Origin: Psychrobacillus sp. FSL H8-0483
GTDB lineage: Bacteria; Bacillota; Bacilli; Bacillales_A; Planococcaceae
Length of the DNA: 64,000 nt
Assembly (NCBI RefSeq): GCF_038637725.1
Contig: NZ_CP152052.1
Span: 2,277,501 to 2,341,500, forward strand
Direction: 5' to 3'
Numbering within the stretch: the stretch's first letter is position 1; the number at the start of each line of letters is the position of its first letter. The notes beneath the pieces were generated by a model. It did not search any database, was not told the DNA's origin, and saw nothing but the letters and a program-made list of their open reading frames with translations. The position numbers and the translations under genes were made by a program. Shown here piece by piece: positions 55,366 through 64,000 of this stretch.

Positions 55366-56403
55366 ATGAATCCATCCATTACACAAAAAGAAAGAATTAT
55401 TTCATTAGACATTATCCGTGGATTTGCTCTTTTTGGCATTCTGCTTATAAATGTTGCAGCGTATCAAGTTATTGTGGAAGGAGGTCCCTCACCAGACTAT
55501 AGCGGGATTAATGGTATTATCGATAAACTAATTGCAATTCTGATAGAGAAAAAATTCTTTTCTATTTTTTCTTTCTTATTTGGAGTAGGCTTGTATATTT
55601 TCGCTTCAAGAGCGGAAAGTCGTGGAGATAAACCAAGGAAGAGAATGGCAAGACGTTTACTTTCTTTATTATTCCTTGGGATATTACATTTCTTTATCTT
55701 TTGGGGAACTATACTACCATTCTATGCCGTGATAGGACTATTTCTTATTCCTTTCTATCGCGCAAAGGTTTCCACACTAAAAAAATGGCTTGTTGGCATG
55801 ACTGCTATTTACTTCGTTTCCTTAGTATCAAAAATTTTCTTGCCATCTCTTGAATCCATCCATGCTATCTTTGACTTCTTTGCTAATGATATCGTTCTAA
55901 TCTTTATTATGTTTTTAGCTGGTTTTTTAACAGCTAAGGCAGATTGGCTTGTACAAATAAAAGGAATGTCTAAACAGATTAGACGGATGCAAATTGGAAC
56001 ATTTCCATTGTTCCTTGCTTTCTCTATATGGATTTGGAACTCTTCGCAGAGCGGTGACACAGATTTAATTATTGCATTAGGAGCAATTCCAACGACGTTG
56101 TTTTACTTAACCACATTATTTATGCTGCTAGAAAATAAACGTATCGTGAAGTTACTAAAACCAATTTCACGAGTTGGACAAATGGCGTTTACGAATTATA
56201 TTGCACAAAGTATTATTGGAACAGCAATCATTTCACTTATAGGTCTAGAGGTTGTTTCACCAAAGGACATTATTTATTTAGCAATCTCCATCTATACTAT
56301 TCAAATTATTATAAGTATGATTTGGTTCAAGTTTTTCTCTATGGGACCGTTAGAAAAAGTATGGAGATTTATGACATACGGAAGGAAGAAAGCAACAAAT
56401 TGA
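55366..56403 (+). CDS. DUF418 (YeiB-like) membrane protein
   Basis: 345 aa. Opening RIISLDIIRGFALFGILLIN is the family signature; further KKFFSIFSFLFGVGLYIF and C-terminal ISRVGQMAFTNYIAQSI. About eight to ten transmembrane helices, related to the acyltransferase-3-like membrane superfamily. Possible surface acyl modification; no direct evidence. ATG with AAAGGAG upstream. Followed by a terminator. Confidence 0.88.
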   Translation: MNPSITQKERIISLDIIRGFALFGILLINVAAYQVIVEGGPSPDYSGINGIIDKLIAILIEKKFFSIFSFLFGVGLYIFASRAESRGDKPRKRMARRLLSLLFLGILHFFIFWGTILPFYAVIGLFLIPFYRAKVSTLKKWLVGMTAIYFVSLVSKIFLPSLESIHAIFDFFANDIVLIFIMFLAGFLTAKADWLVQIKGMSKQIRRMQIGTFPLFLAFSIWIWNSSQSGDTDLIIALGAIPTTLFYLTTLFMLLENKRIVKLLKPISRVGQMAFTNYIAQSIIGTAIISLIGLEVVSPKDIIYLAISIYTIQIIISMIWFKFFSMGPLEKVWRFMTYGRKKATN

Positions 56404-56430
56404 TAAGCGGCCATGCGCAGTAAAATAATA

Positions 56431-56473
56431 TAAACACAAGGATACATTCAACATATCCTTGTGTTTATTTTTT
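56431..56473 (+). terminator. Terminator after the DUF418 gene
   Basis: AAACACAAGGATA-cattcaaca-TATCCTTGTGTTT then ATTTTTT. Confidence 0.88.
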
Positions 56474-56496
56474 CTGGGATTGATTTCGTTTCATAA

Positions 56497-56790
56497 CCAA
56501 TTTACCACTTTTTTCTTTTTTTGACTCTGTGATACTCGGATATTTGAATAACTCCCACATCCCGAGTATTTAATTCATGATAAATCTCCCTGCTATCACG
56601 AAATGAAATGTATTGAACGAAGGTACCCCAAAAGATTGCAACAAGAAGTGGAGTACCTAATCCAAGAATATTTTTTTAATCGACCTCTATCAACATGAAA
56701 GCCCCAATAGGAAAACGCTGCGAGAGCACATAATTCCATGAGGAAGAATAGTGAAAGCACTATGGATTGGATAATTATCATAAGTATCAC
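56497..56790 (-). pseudogene. DUF2568/YrdB-like membrane protein with a frameshift
   Basis: First part reads FFLMELCALAAFSYWGFHVD from a GTG start. After a run of seven A the frame runs into junk, while the next frame continues naturally as NILGLGTPLLVAIFWGTFVQ with a plausible C-terminus. Six As instead of seven would restore one frame. Either a true mutation, a slippery site or a sequencing error. Confidence 0.7.
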
Positions 56791-56804
56791 ATCATTTTTG
56801 ATAT

Positions 56805-57482
56805 TTAACTAAACTCGATTGCTCCTAATTTCTTTTCCATATTCCCTATATACTCCTTTAATTGATTGGCAGGATAATACACGGTGTTTCCGTGACATAC
56901 TTCTAATCGTTTTGGGTTTAATGTTCCTACAATGCTACTGCTTTTTACTGCTTCAGCTATTTCAGGTGTAAACAACGGCGGACGAAGCTTTCCTTTTTTA
57001 GATGAAAATAGGTCCCCTGCTAACAGCACTTGATCCATTTCATGGTAATATACGACATGGCCCGGAGAGTGGCCTGGTGTCAGCGAACCAATTTTTTTCA
57101 AGTTTCCTAGCTCATCTTCTGCGAGAGCTTTCGCGATTTCTTTTTCGACGTTTTGCTCAAGCTTCTTCCTTTTTGGATAAAGAAGTTCACCTTCCATATA
57201 AGGGATTTCCATTTGGTGTACGTATACCGGCACTTCATTTTCGTTCAATAATGTCTTTATGGCACCTACGTGATCGACATGTCCGTGAGTTAATAGAATT
57301 CTTTGCAATGGTCCCATGTTTTGTTGTTTTAAAAATTTCATGATTCCTTTTGCCATTATTGGCATCCCAGCATCCACTAATGTAACCCCGTCCTCTTCTA
57401 TAACAACCCACACATGAATCGGCACTATCATCCAAGTCTTTAAACTCCAAATATGCTCAGAAACTCTTTTCGCTTTCATCAT
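56805..57482 (-). CDS. MBL-fold metallo-hydrolase
   Basis: 225 aa cytoplasmic protein. Metallo-beta-lactamase metal motif THGHVDHVG (HxHxDH), third ligand in PGHSPGHVVYY, bridging Asp in LLAGDLFSS and final His in VCHGNTVY: a full set for two zinc or iron ions. Family includes glyoxalase II-like thioesterases and lactonases; the substrate cannot be told. ATG with GGGGAGAGAG upstream. Confidence 0.92.
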   Translation of the reverse strand: MMKAKRVSEHIWSLKTWMIVPIHVWVVIEEDGVTLVDAGMPIMAKGIMKFLKQQNMGPLQRILLTHGHVDHVGAIKTLLNENEVPVYVHQMEIPYMEGELLYPKRKKLEQNVEKEIAKALAEDELGNLKKIGSLTPGHSPGHVVYYHEMDQVLLAGDLFSSKKGKLRPPLFTPEIAEAVKSSSIVGTLNPKRLEVCHGNTVYYPANQLKEYIGNMEKKLGAIEFS

Positions 57483-57605
57483 TCTCTCTCCCCGGATTTC
57501 AATTTTACTTTAAAGCCTATAGCAAGGTTAAACGTTGGTGTTAATCATTCTATTAATACGTCCTCAGGTTCATGTTAATACGAGTAAGTACTTAATATCC
57601 GATTC

Positions 57606-58168
57606 TAAGTGCACCTTGTTCTTCACCAATTCTCGAGTGCTTTGGACGAAGCATTGACTTTTCTTTTACCATGGGATTTTTAGAGGAGCTTGATGTGACT
57701 TTTTCGGTAATCTTATGGCGAGTGTTTGTCCATCCCCCTCTTGGATTGTGAAAGGGAAACGTGCATCATTTGGTTTGGGTAATGAAAGATATGATCCTCT
57801 CCTACATCGTTAAAGGCATCCGAAGATACAATTTCGGCCGCTGCTTCGCTTCTTTAGCAATCGATACTTCCTATTTTTTCTATGTCCACTTACTATATCG
57901 ATAAGCAAAAGAAAGTAAACCAGTTCATCGATTGGACGAAGCATATTGTCTTTCCTATTAGATCTGTTGATTGAAGCGGAAAGCGGCGACTCCTAGGGGA
58001 TCAGTAAGAAATCAAGATACTGGACTTAGCGCAGCGAAATTAATTTTTGTGACGAGCTTGCGCAGAGCAAGGGAAGCGACTTGATGCTTGCCCCCAGGAA
58101 CGCGTCCGCCTGCAGCGGAAATCAACCTGTTTATAGCAAAAAATGTATATACTTTCTTATTCTTCAAA
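57606..58168. repeat. Repeat copy 8: longest M1-M2-M3 composite
   Basis: About 560 bases. M1 57606-57770 with the right arm of its tip hairpin deleted (AGAGGAGCTTGATGTGA then CTTTTTCGG). M2 57771-57920 with GCATCCGAA/TTCGGCCGC. M3 57930-58168. This copy gives the best view of module order. Confidence 0.85.
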
Positions 58169-58221
58169 GAAAGGGTTTGCCTCATAGTCGGAAAATCGAC
58201 TTATGAGACAAACCCTTTCTT
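58166..58221 (-). terminator. Terminator of the ECF sigma operon
   Basis: AAGAAAGGGTTTG..CTCATA..GTCG paired with CGAC..TATGAG.CAAACCCTTTCTT; starts just after the stop codon at 58232. Confidence 0.85.
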
Positions 58222-58231
58222 GCTAATTCTA

Positions 58232-58549
58232 CTAAGGCATTGGATTGATAGACCATGCAAATCCTATCATAAAGAACATAAAAACAACGATGAAAACACT
58301 AATTGCTAATCCTAGAAGTGCAAACGTACGGTTTCCCTTGTTGGTGAAAAGCCCTGCCATACCAAAAATCGTAGCACCTACTAGAAAATACTTAATGATT
58401 TCCATAGGCATAAAGGAAGATTTCATGATTAATACTACATTAATCATGAACAGCGCGAATAGAGCTAAAAGAGTAGAAATAGTACCTGTAATTGTTTGTT
58501 TCGTTCGAAACGTATGCTTTTTCTTTCCCTTTACGAATTCCAATTCCAT
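58232..58549 (-). CDS. Small four-helix membrane protein in the sigma operon
   Basis: 105 aa. Basic N-terminus (KGKKKHTFRTKQ), then helices about 20-40, 45-65, 72-88 and a last one rich in phenylalanine (VFIVVFMFFMIGFAW). Starts within the anti-sigma gene's end (19-base overlap), so it is co-translated. No family recognised; may assist the anti-sigma factor. Confidence 0.75.
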   Translation of the reverse strand: MELEFVKGKKKHTFRTKQTITGTISTLLALFALFMINVVLIMKSSFMPMEIIKYFLVGATIFGMAGLFTNKGNRTFALLGLAISVFIVVFMFFMIGFAWSINPMP

Positions 58550-59544
58550 AACCTCACTTCTCCTCTTTTCATCCCTCTAACAAAGGACTCCTCTTGTAAC
58601 TTCATGATTTCTTTAGTAGGACCTGTGACTACTGCTCCGTAGATTTTAATGCCATTTTGTTCGACATATTGTACTCGTTTCGTTAAATCTAGTTCCTTAG
58701 ACCTTGCAACCATTGTCGCCACGTCTTCATGCTTTTGTAAATACTTCATGCTATCAAGGAATACTTTTTCATTCGACTCCTCTCCGTTAAAAGGAGACCA
58801 TTGATCTGGATCGATTTGTGCTGGGAAGCCGATTGGAGAAACATATACTCCATTATCCGCCATTTGAATATCTTCGTTTCCTGTATAAACTGCATACCAA
58901 CGAAGCTCCATTTCTTTACCCGCAAATAATTGCTCTATTTCTTCTACTAAATATTCTTTATCAAACGATATATATGCTTCTGCTACTGTACCTTCTGGAA
59001 GACCTTGCAGCTTCTCCCACTCATCACCTTCAGCATAAGGTAGCGGTGCTTTCGGATGAATCAATTCATCATTAAAATATGGTATTTTCTTTGGTGGTGA
59101 ATCAACACGATACTCGCTAACTGGTTGCTCCGCATTATTGAATAAGAATGGAACGGAGAATTCGCCAAATCGAATTGTATCCTTGCCAACTTTTTTCTCT
59201 AAGTTTAAGTGCACATCCATCGAAAAAATCCCCATAGTCGTCTCTACTTCTCTTTCCGCTACACTTACATTTGGCTCTGTTAAATAAATCGTTTTATCGG
59301 CAACTTCAATTAATTCATTTGCACGGCCTCCAATGGCATAGTAACCAAAGGAAAACAGAGTCAGAACAGGTAAGATTAATAATAGAATCGCCAAAATTGT
59401 TACTACTGTGGTCCACTTTGCACGCATTTTACCCCACTTCATAATTTTTTGCTGCTGTTCTTCAGAAATATGAAAATTTTGTACATCTATTTCTTTTTTT
59501 GCTCCATTTATTAAGTTCTCATATGCTTTATCCTTAGGACTCAT
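58531..59544 (-). CDS. Anti-sigma factor (sigma-regulator N/C type)
   Basis: 337 aa. Cytosolic N-terminus about 1-44, one transmembrane helix (TVVTILAILLLILPVLTLFSF, about 46-66) and a long extracellular sensor domain (about 70-330). Its place right after, and overlapping, the ECF sigma gene and this topology identify it as the cognate anti-sigma factor, likely releasing the sigma factor under cell-envelope stress. Confidence 0.85.
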   Translation of the reverse strand: MSPKDKAYENLINGAKKEIDVQNFHISEEQQQKIMKWGKMRAKWTTVVTILAILLLILPVLTLFSFGYYAIGGRANELIEVADKTIYLTEPNVSVAEREVETTMGIFSMDVHLNLEKKVGKDTIRFGEFSVPFLFNNAEQPVSEYRVDSPPKKIPYFNDELIHPKAPLPYAEGDEWEKLQGLPEGTVAEAYISFDKEYLVEEIEQLFAGKEMELRWYAVYTGNEDIQMADNGVYVSPIGFPAQIDPDQWSPFNGEESNEKVFLDSMKYLQKHEDVATMVARSKELDLTKRVQYVEQNGIKIYGAVVTGPTKEIMKLQEESFVRGMKRGEVRLWNWNS

Positions 59545-60031
59545 TTGTTTCCACCCTTCCTTCTAGCATTTTTCTTAATTTCCTTCTGCCTCGATACAAA
59601 TGACTTTTCACTGTATTCATATTTTGAACGAGAATTTCGGATGCCTCTTTATAAGAAAAGTCATGTACATCACAGAGCAGTATGGCTTGTTTCTCATTTG
59701 TGGGAAGCCCCTCAATCAATGCCAAAAGCTTGCTATATCCATCTTTCTCCATAACCGCATCCTCCGTTAGTTCGTTTGCCACCCAACTAGATAGCAATGG
59801 CGTATCCGTAAGTACTACCCTTTGATCTCTTCGTATTGAATCAATGAACACATGATATCCTGTTTTAAACAACCATGGCTTAACGTATCCTTGACAATCA
59901 TCTATATGAAGAAAAGCTCGATAAACCGTTTCCTGCACAAGTTCCTCCGCCCTATGATGATCTTTTGAAAGGGATAGCAAATAGCGGTACAAATCATTCA
60001 CATATAAACGATAGATGTCCTCAATTTCCAT
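59534..60031 (-). CDS. ECF-family RNA polymerase sigma factor
   Basis: 165 aa. Region 2 with LYRYLLSLSKDHHRAEELVQE and FIDSIRRDQR; region 4 with LPTNEKQAILLCDVHDFSYK and NTVKSHLYRGRRKL. ATG behind GGAGGCAGG. Overlaps the anti-sigma gene by 11 bases. A matching ECF-type promoter lies just upstream, pointing to autoregulation. Confidence 0.94.
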   Translation of the reverse strand: MEIEDIYRLYVNDLYRYLLSLSKDHHRAEELVQETVYRAFLHIDDCQGYVKPWLFKTGYHVFIDSIRRDQRVVLTDTPLLSSWVANELTEDAVMEKDGYSKLLALIEGLPTNEKQAILLCDVHDFSYKEASEILVQNMNTVKSHLYRGRRKLRKMLEGRVETNES

Positions 60032-60054
60032 GTACCTGCCTCCATTCGTACAAA

Positions 60055-60082
60055 CAACGCAGAACCCTGTCTAAAAGTTGCA
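60055..60082 (-). promoter_or_regulatory. Candidate ECF autoregulatory promoter
   Basis: Minus strand TGCAAC at 60082-60077 and CGTTG at 60059-60055, separated by 17 bases. The AAC -35 core and CGT-type -10 are usual for ECF sigma factors, and the site leaves a short leader before the sigma gene. Confidence 0.55.
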
Positions 60083-60680
60083 AAAAATTTTAATCTTTTT
60101 ATAAATTATTGTAAATCTCGTATGAATTTCAAGCAATTGAAGCCACAAAAGTGAAGATTCATAATTCCATCTCGCTTTCTAACTAGTTATACTGTACTAA
60201 TGAGGATTGGACACTCAAAAAGAGATACTACCTTATTTCAAGGTTGCATCTCTTTTTAAGTAATGGTCACTGATATCACTTAATCTATATAAACTTGCCT
60301 CAATTCTTTTACAGAAGTAGTATAATAATTTAATATTTTAGATTCAGTTAATTAATATTGATTTAGCAACGACTCTATCTATCGGGAAATCTTATCTAAC
60401 TCACAACTTGGGACACTTCAAATATATTAATCTTTTCTTGTAGCTCATTAAGAAATGAGCGAATAATTCGTAAACGAAATATTTCCTGGGAAACCGCAAA
60501 AACTAACAAAAACCGCTCTTGAGTACCTTAAAACACACCATAATCCGACATCAATCTTCTATGTATAATAGGTCATATCATTTCTCCAAAATCTTTGATT
60601 AAAATTCAGTCTATATACCCTTTGCTCCTCTAAAAATGTTCTATTATTACATTTCAAAAATTATACTCCTACTATCGATG
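60083..60680. other. Intergenic region with a terminator-like hairpin
   Basis: No gene seen. 60217-60258 holds AAAAAGAGAT..ACCTT/AAGGT..ATCTCTTTTT, usable on both strands; the gene it once ended is not evident. Confidence 0.55.
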
Positions 60681-60708
60681 AAAAAAAACGAACGTTCTGC
60701 ACGTTCAT
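60681..60708 (-). terminator. Terminator after the nuclease-like gene
   Basis: Minus strand GAACGT-gcagaACGTTC followed by GTTTTTTTT. Confidence 0.75.
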
Positions 60709-60823
60709 ATTCAACCAAATCAGATAATCACACTTCATCAATAACACCTCGTCTACAAAAATAGCTGTGCACAATTCGAAAATCACCGCCTAGAGAAGTG
60801 TTATCTGTCTCTGTTTAAACTTT

Positions 60824-61492
60824 CTATACCTCAGTTACCCATCCAAAATATAAATTTATCCCGTTTAACTGTACGGGTCCAACAATTCCATCTTTCTTAG
60901 GTGATAAGTTGAAAAGCTTAACAAACTCCGCATAGTCTTCATACCATTTTCCAGTCTTACTAAACGAATGAACGAGCATAAGTGAATTATTAGTATTAAT
61001 GTTCTTAGCTTCAATTAAAGAGGAAGCAGTCCTATGCAATAATTGATATCTCTTATTCACAACACTACCCTCATGTAATTCAAGTAATTCAAGTAAGTAT
61101 TTCAATCTTTTTCTTTTACCATTACTAGGATGTTCGCCTAACCATGCTGATACAGTTTCTCCAAAGGGTTCTGAAACTTTTCCTTCAACCATAATCGTTA
61201 AAAGTTCATTATTTGCTTTCGCAAGTACATAAAGATCATTTTGTGAACTTGCCCTTCCACCAGGTAAAGCAACCTTGTACTCTGGAAATCCATACAATAC
61301 TTCAACTTCATTAAATATAGGTAACTTACTCTGTTTAAATACTCTTTCTACACTAGGTGGTAAATTGGTTGCTTCTTCCCAACAAATCGCCAATTCATAC
61401 GCTGAGTACCCTTCTTTTCAATGTTTCTCAGGATCCGTAAGGAATTCTCTCCATGAAACTGCACCCTGTGAAGGAACAAAAAATTTCCCCAT
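60824..61492 (-). pseudogene. DUF6946-like, PD-(D/E)xK-nuclease-like gene broken by one TGA
   Basis: From ATG 61492 (AGGAGTGGGGAA upstream) the frame reads MGKFFVPSQGAVSWREFLTD and PEKH, hits TGA at 61420-61418, then continues KEGYSAYELAICWEEATNLP to the normal end. A Trp codon (TGG) is expected at that place. The body contains NDLYVLAK...ITVMVEGKV-type sequence (TIMVEGKVSEPFGETV), resembling the D...ExK core of restriction-like nucleases. An internal TTG start at 61393 would give 189 aa. Family label is from memory and tentative. Confidence 0.6.
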
Positions 61493-61648
61493 TTCCCCAC
61501 TCCTACATTAAGATTTTTTATTGATAGCTTCATAATTTTATAGCCTAATTTACTTAATAACTCTAAGATACCATATTTTCATCATTGTTATTTGACCCTA
61601 ATAATAGATAATTAAAGTTGATAAAATCTATTTTAAAGGAAGAAAGCA

Positions 61649-63262
61649 ATGAAAAAAAAATTAAAAAAATATTTTCTAATCCCGGCATTATTTATTACAT
61701 TTTTGGCCTATCCATTTAGTGCTGTTGCCTCGGCAAATGACATACACATGACTTATATATATGGTGGAACTTCTGAATCCTCTTTAGAAAATATAGATAT
61801 GACATTAGGTGCGATAAATACGGCTACGCCAGAATTCTATAATTTAAACGCTGACGGTAGTTTAAAATCATCCATAGATAAAAGATTAATAGAAGAGTTA
61901 CACAAAAGAGGATTAAAAGTCGTACCATTTATTACTAACAATTTCGATAGAAATTTAGGTCAAATTGCTATGAAAAATAGAGAAAGCTTATCTACTCAAT
62001 TAGTAGATTCTGTAGTAAAAAATAACTTAGATGGAATAGATATAGATATTGAGAATTTAAACTATACAGATAAGGAAGAATTCACAGATTTTATACGATT
62101 ATTAAATGAAAAAATGCCCAATGATAAAACAATATCCATAGCGGTTGCTGCAAATCCAAATGGATGGACAGTAGGATGGCATGGGTCATATGATTATTTA
62201 AAAATCAGTGAATATAGCGATTACTTGATGGTAATGGCATATGATGAAAGCTGGAAAGGTGGTCCAGCAGGTCCAGTCGCTAGTTTATCATTTGTTGAAA
62301 ATTCTATTAAATCTTTATTAAATCAAGGTGTTGATTCAAAGAAAGTAGTTTTAGGCCTACCTTTTTACGGTCGAATCTGGAAAGATGACGAGAAAATTGG
62401 AGGAGAAGGTGTAGCAAATAAATCTGTCAAAAGCATAGTAAACAAACATAAAGGAAAACTATATTTTGATAATTCCTCCAAATCAGCTTATGCTAAATTC
62501 AATGTTAAAAGTAGTGATTCACCAACTTATATTGGTGGTAAAAAACTTACAACGGGCAATTACACAATATGGTATGAAAATGATTTATCATTAAAATATA
62601 AATTAAGATTAGTAGAGAAATACAATTTAAGAGGAACTGGTAGTTGGGATTTAAATCAAGCGGATAACGGAATATGGGATTTTTATTCGTCATGGGCGAA
62701 TGGAGAACATAATTTTATAGATTCAGAAAATCATTGGGCAGAAAAGGATATTTTGTCTCTTTATAAAAAGGGATGGATTAGCGGAAAAACCGAATACACT
62801 TTTGACCCAAATGCTGATTTAACAAGGGCACAAGCTGTTAAAATCATTATTAACGCTATTGGTTTAGACGAAACAAACGAAACAGTACCCAATTATTTTA
62901 CGGATGTTCCTACTAACCATTGGGCAAAACGAGATATTGAAATTGCACATAAATATAATATTGTTAATGGAACGAATCCACACACATTTAAACCAAATGC
63001 CAAAATTTCAAGAGCTCAATTATCAGCAATATTATCGAGAATATTAGATTACCCATTAAATAATACGAATGAATCTCCTTTTTATGATGTACAAAAAGAA
63101 CATTGGGCGTATTTAGATATTTTAAAACTAAGTAGTAATGGGGTTATTAAGGGTAAAGAAGATGGAGGATTTTACCCTAGCGATAATGTTAAAAGGGCGC
63201 AAATGGCAGCGATGGTTAATCGTGCGAGTGAAGATCTAGAAAAATATCAATTAATAAAATAA
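61649..63262 (+). CDS. S-layer-anchored GH18-family glycosidase
   Basis: 537 aa surface protein. Signal peptide about 1-29 (LIPALFITFLAYPFSAVASA). GH18 barrel about 30-345 with the catalytic motif DGIDIDIEN (acid Glu135), MVMAYDESW and GLPFYGRIW. Three SLH domains follow (about 358-400, 418-460, 480-525: HWAEKDILSLYKKGWISG, HWAKRDIEIAHKYNIVNG, HWAYLDILKLSSNGVIKG), which bind pyruvylated cell-wall polymer. Probably acts on peptidoglycan or chitin-like glycans at the cell surface. ATG with AAAGGAAGAAAG upstream. Confidence 0.94.
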   Translation: MKKKLKKYFLIPALFITFLAYPFSAVASANDIHMTYIYGGTSESSLENIDMTLGAINTATPEFYNLNADGSLKSSIDKRLIEELHKRGLKVVPFITNNFDRNLGQIAMKNRESLSTQLVDSVVKNNLDGIDIDIENLNYTDKEEFTDFIRLLNEKMPNDKTISIAVAANPNGWTVGWHGSYDYLKISEYSDYLMVMAYDESWKGGPAGPVASLSFVENSIKSLLNQGVDSKKVVLGLPFYGRIWKDDEKIGGEGVANKSVKSIVNKHKGKLYFDNSSKSAYAKFNVKSSDSPTYIGGKKLTTGNYTIWYENDLSLKYKLRLVEKYNLRGTGSWDLNQADNGIWDFYSSWANGEHNFIDSENHWAEKDILSLYKKGWISGKTEYTFDPNADLTRAQAVKIIINAIGLDETNETVPNYFTDVPTNHWAKRDIEIAHKYNIVNGTNPHTFKPNAKISRAQLSAILSRILDYPLNNTNESPFYDVQKEHWAYLDILKLSSNGVIKGKEDGGFYPSDNVKRAQMAAMVNRASEDLEKYQLIK

Positions 63263-63349
63263 TTAACATCACCCTCCTCGAAGAAAGTGTTTCCCAAAGG
63301 TTGTTGCTAAATAAGGTTAAAATAAAAACAGGGCTTGATCTACAAAACG

Positions 63350-63380
63350 TGTAGTGATCTGACCCAAAAAAGTTAGACAT
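63350..63380 (-). mobile_element. Terminal inverted repeat of an IS3-family (IS150-like) element
   Basis: TGTAGTGATCTGACCC then AAAAAAGTTAGACA resembles the ends of IS150-group elements (TGTACTGxCCC...AGTTAGACA). It lies just past the transposase stop codon; the other end is outside the window. Confidence 0.65.
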
Positions 63381-63386
63381 ATATAG

Positions 63387-64000
63387 TTAAGCAACTTCTA
63401 AGACCTTAGTTCGGTACTCCACCGGGCTTAGGTCTTTTAATTTTTCCTTCATTCGTTTGTGATTGTAATAGTGAATATAGTCTTTGAGTTCCTGTTCAAA
63501 ATGTGCCATGGATTCAAACTCTTGTAGATACAGGAGTTCAGATTTTAATAAGCCAAAGAAATTTTCAATGACTGCGTTGTCCAAACAATTGCCCTTACGG
63601 GACATACTCTGCATTATCCCATGTTGTTTTAATGTTTGTCGATACTTTTTCATTTGATAGTGCCAACCTTGATCCGAATGAAGAATGACTTGATCACTTG
63701 ATTGAAGGCGCTCCAATGCTTGTTCTAGCATATCATGGACTAGTTTGTACACTGGACGACTCATTACTGTGTATGCAATGATTTCGCCATTGCATAAATC
63801 AAGGACGGGTGATAAATAGCGTTTCTCACCAAATAGATGGAACTCTGTCACGTCTGTTACCCATTTCTCGTTCATTTTTTTCGCTGTAAAATCGCGTTGC
63901 AACATGTTTGGGGCAATTTTTCCGACGTTTCCTTTATACGAACGGTATTTCTTCATGCGGACTTCACATTTTATGCCAATGGCATTCATCAAATAATTAA
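63387..64000 (-). CDS. IS3-family transposase OrfB, 5' end outside window
   Basis: At least 204 aa of an rve-type DDE integrase. HTH_21 tail at the visible N-terminus ([19 protein letters not shown]), first Asp in KWVTDVTEF, second Asp in [11 protein letters not shown], Glu in [10 protein letters not shown], and the usual end [20 protein letters not shown]. The frame is open to the window edge. Catalytic residues are intact, so the element may be active. Confidence 0.93.
   Translation of the reverse strand, partial: NYLMNAIGIKCEVRMKKYRSYKGNVGKIAPNMLQRDFTAKKMNEKWVTDVTEFHLFGEKRYLSPVLDLCNGEIIAYTVMSRPVYKLVHDMLEQALERLQSSDQVILHSDQGWHYQMKKYRQTLKQHGIMQSMSRKGNCLDNAVIENFFGLLKSELLYLQEFESMAHFEQELKDYIHYYNHKRMKEKLKDLSPVEYRTKVLEVA

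Overview
The window comes from a low-GC Gram-positive chromosome. AGGAGG-type ribosome binding sites, frequent TTG/GTG starts, secreted subtilases, an S-layer-anchored GH18 enzyme, and VanZ, YxeA, YvbH and DUF2071 family proteins point to Bacillales, most likely the Lysinibacillus/Psychrobacillus/Solibacillus side of Planococcaceae. The genus is inference; there is no rRNA here to settle it.

1-15.4 kb: an exoprotease locus, all on the minus strand. A sensor kinase and LuxR-type regulator are followed by three secreted S8 (subtilisin-like) proteases. Part of the unit has been duplicated: protease A (cut by the window start) and B are close paralogs, and a second regulator copy survives with only a scrap of kinase sequence beside it. 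An IS3 remnant lies between the copies. A conserved block precedes all three protease genes. Proteases A and B carry a 14-residue repeat tract inside the catalytic region, and B ends in cohesin-like and dockerin-like modules.

15.5-25.2 kb: a decayed integrative element. A truncated primase-helicase abuts a transposase fragment. Then come four small-gene 'cassettes', each bounded by a short hairpin repeat, followed by an excisionase-like gene and a tyrosine integrase. A group IIC-type intron sits directly beside a terminator hairpin. Fragments resembling the 3' ends of tmRNA and of a tRNA mark likely attachment sites.

25.8-33 kb: an overlapping operon (degenerate GGDEF/receiver protein, HEAT protein, GT2 glycosyltransferase) converges on a large membrane-anchored glycoside-hydrolase-like protein. 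This looks like an exopolysaccharide synthesis and trimming locus. It is followed by a CPBP protease and about 2.2 kb of decayed DNA with several tiny membrane-protein ORFs.

36-60 kb: core-like accessory genes. These are a MarR-controlled heterodimeric ABC exporter, a DUF2071 protein, a DASS carrier, an Lrp/LysE pair, a VOC protein, a YvbH-like protein, an OmpR-type two-component system beside a Bce/Yxd-type peptide-sensing ABC module with YxeA, VanZ-RDD and DUF418 membrane proteins, a frameshifted DUF2568 gene, an MBL hydrolase and an ECF sigma/anti-sigma operon. The gaps between them hold eight copies or pieces of one modular repeat family (M1-M2-M3). M1 is a long foldback whose tip hairpin changes sequence between copies but stays self-complementary.

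60-64 kb: a nuclease-like gene broken by one in-frame TGA, an SLH-anchored GH18 protein, and the end of an IS3-family element running off the window.

The strongest candidates for something undescribed are the hairpin-bounded cassette array (18.77-20.82 kb), the covarying foldback family (35.7-58.2 kb) and the LED repeat insertion in the subtilases.
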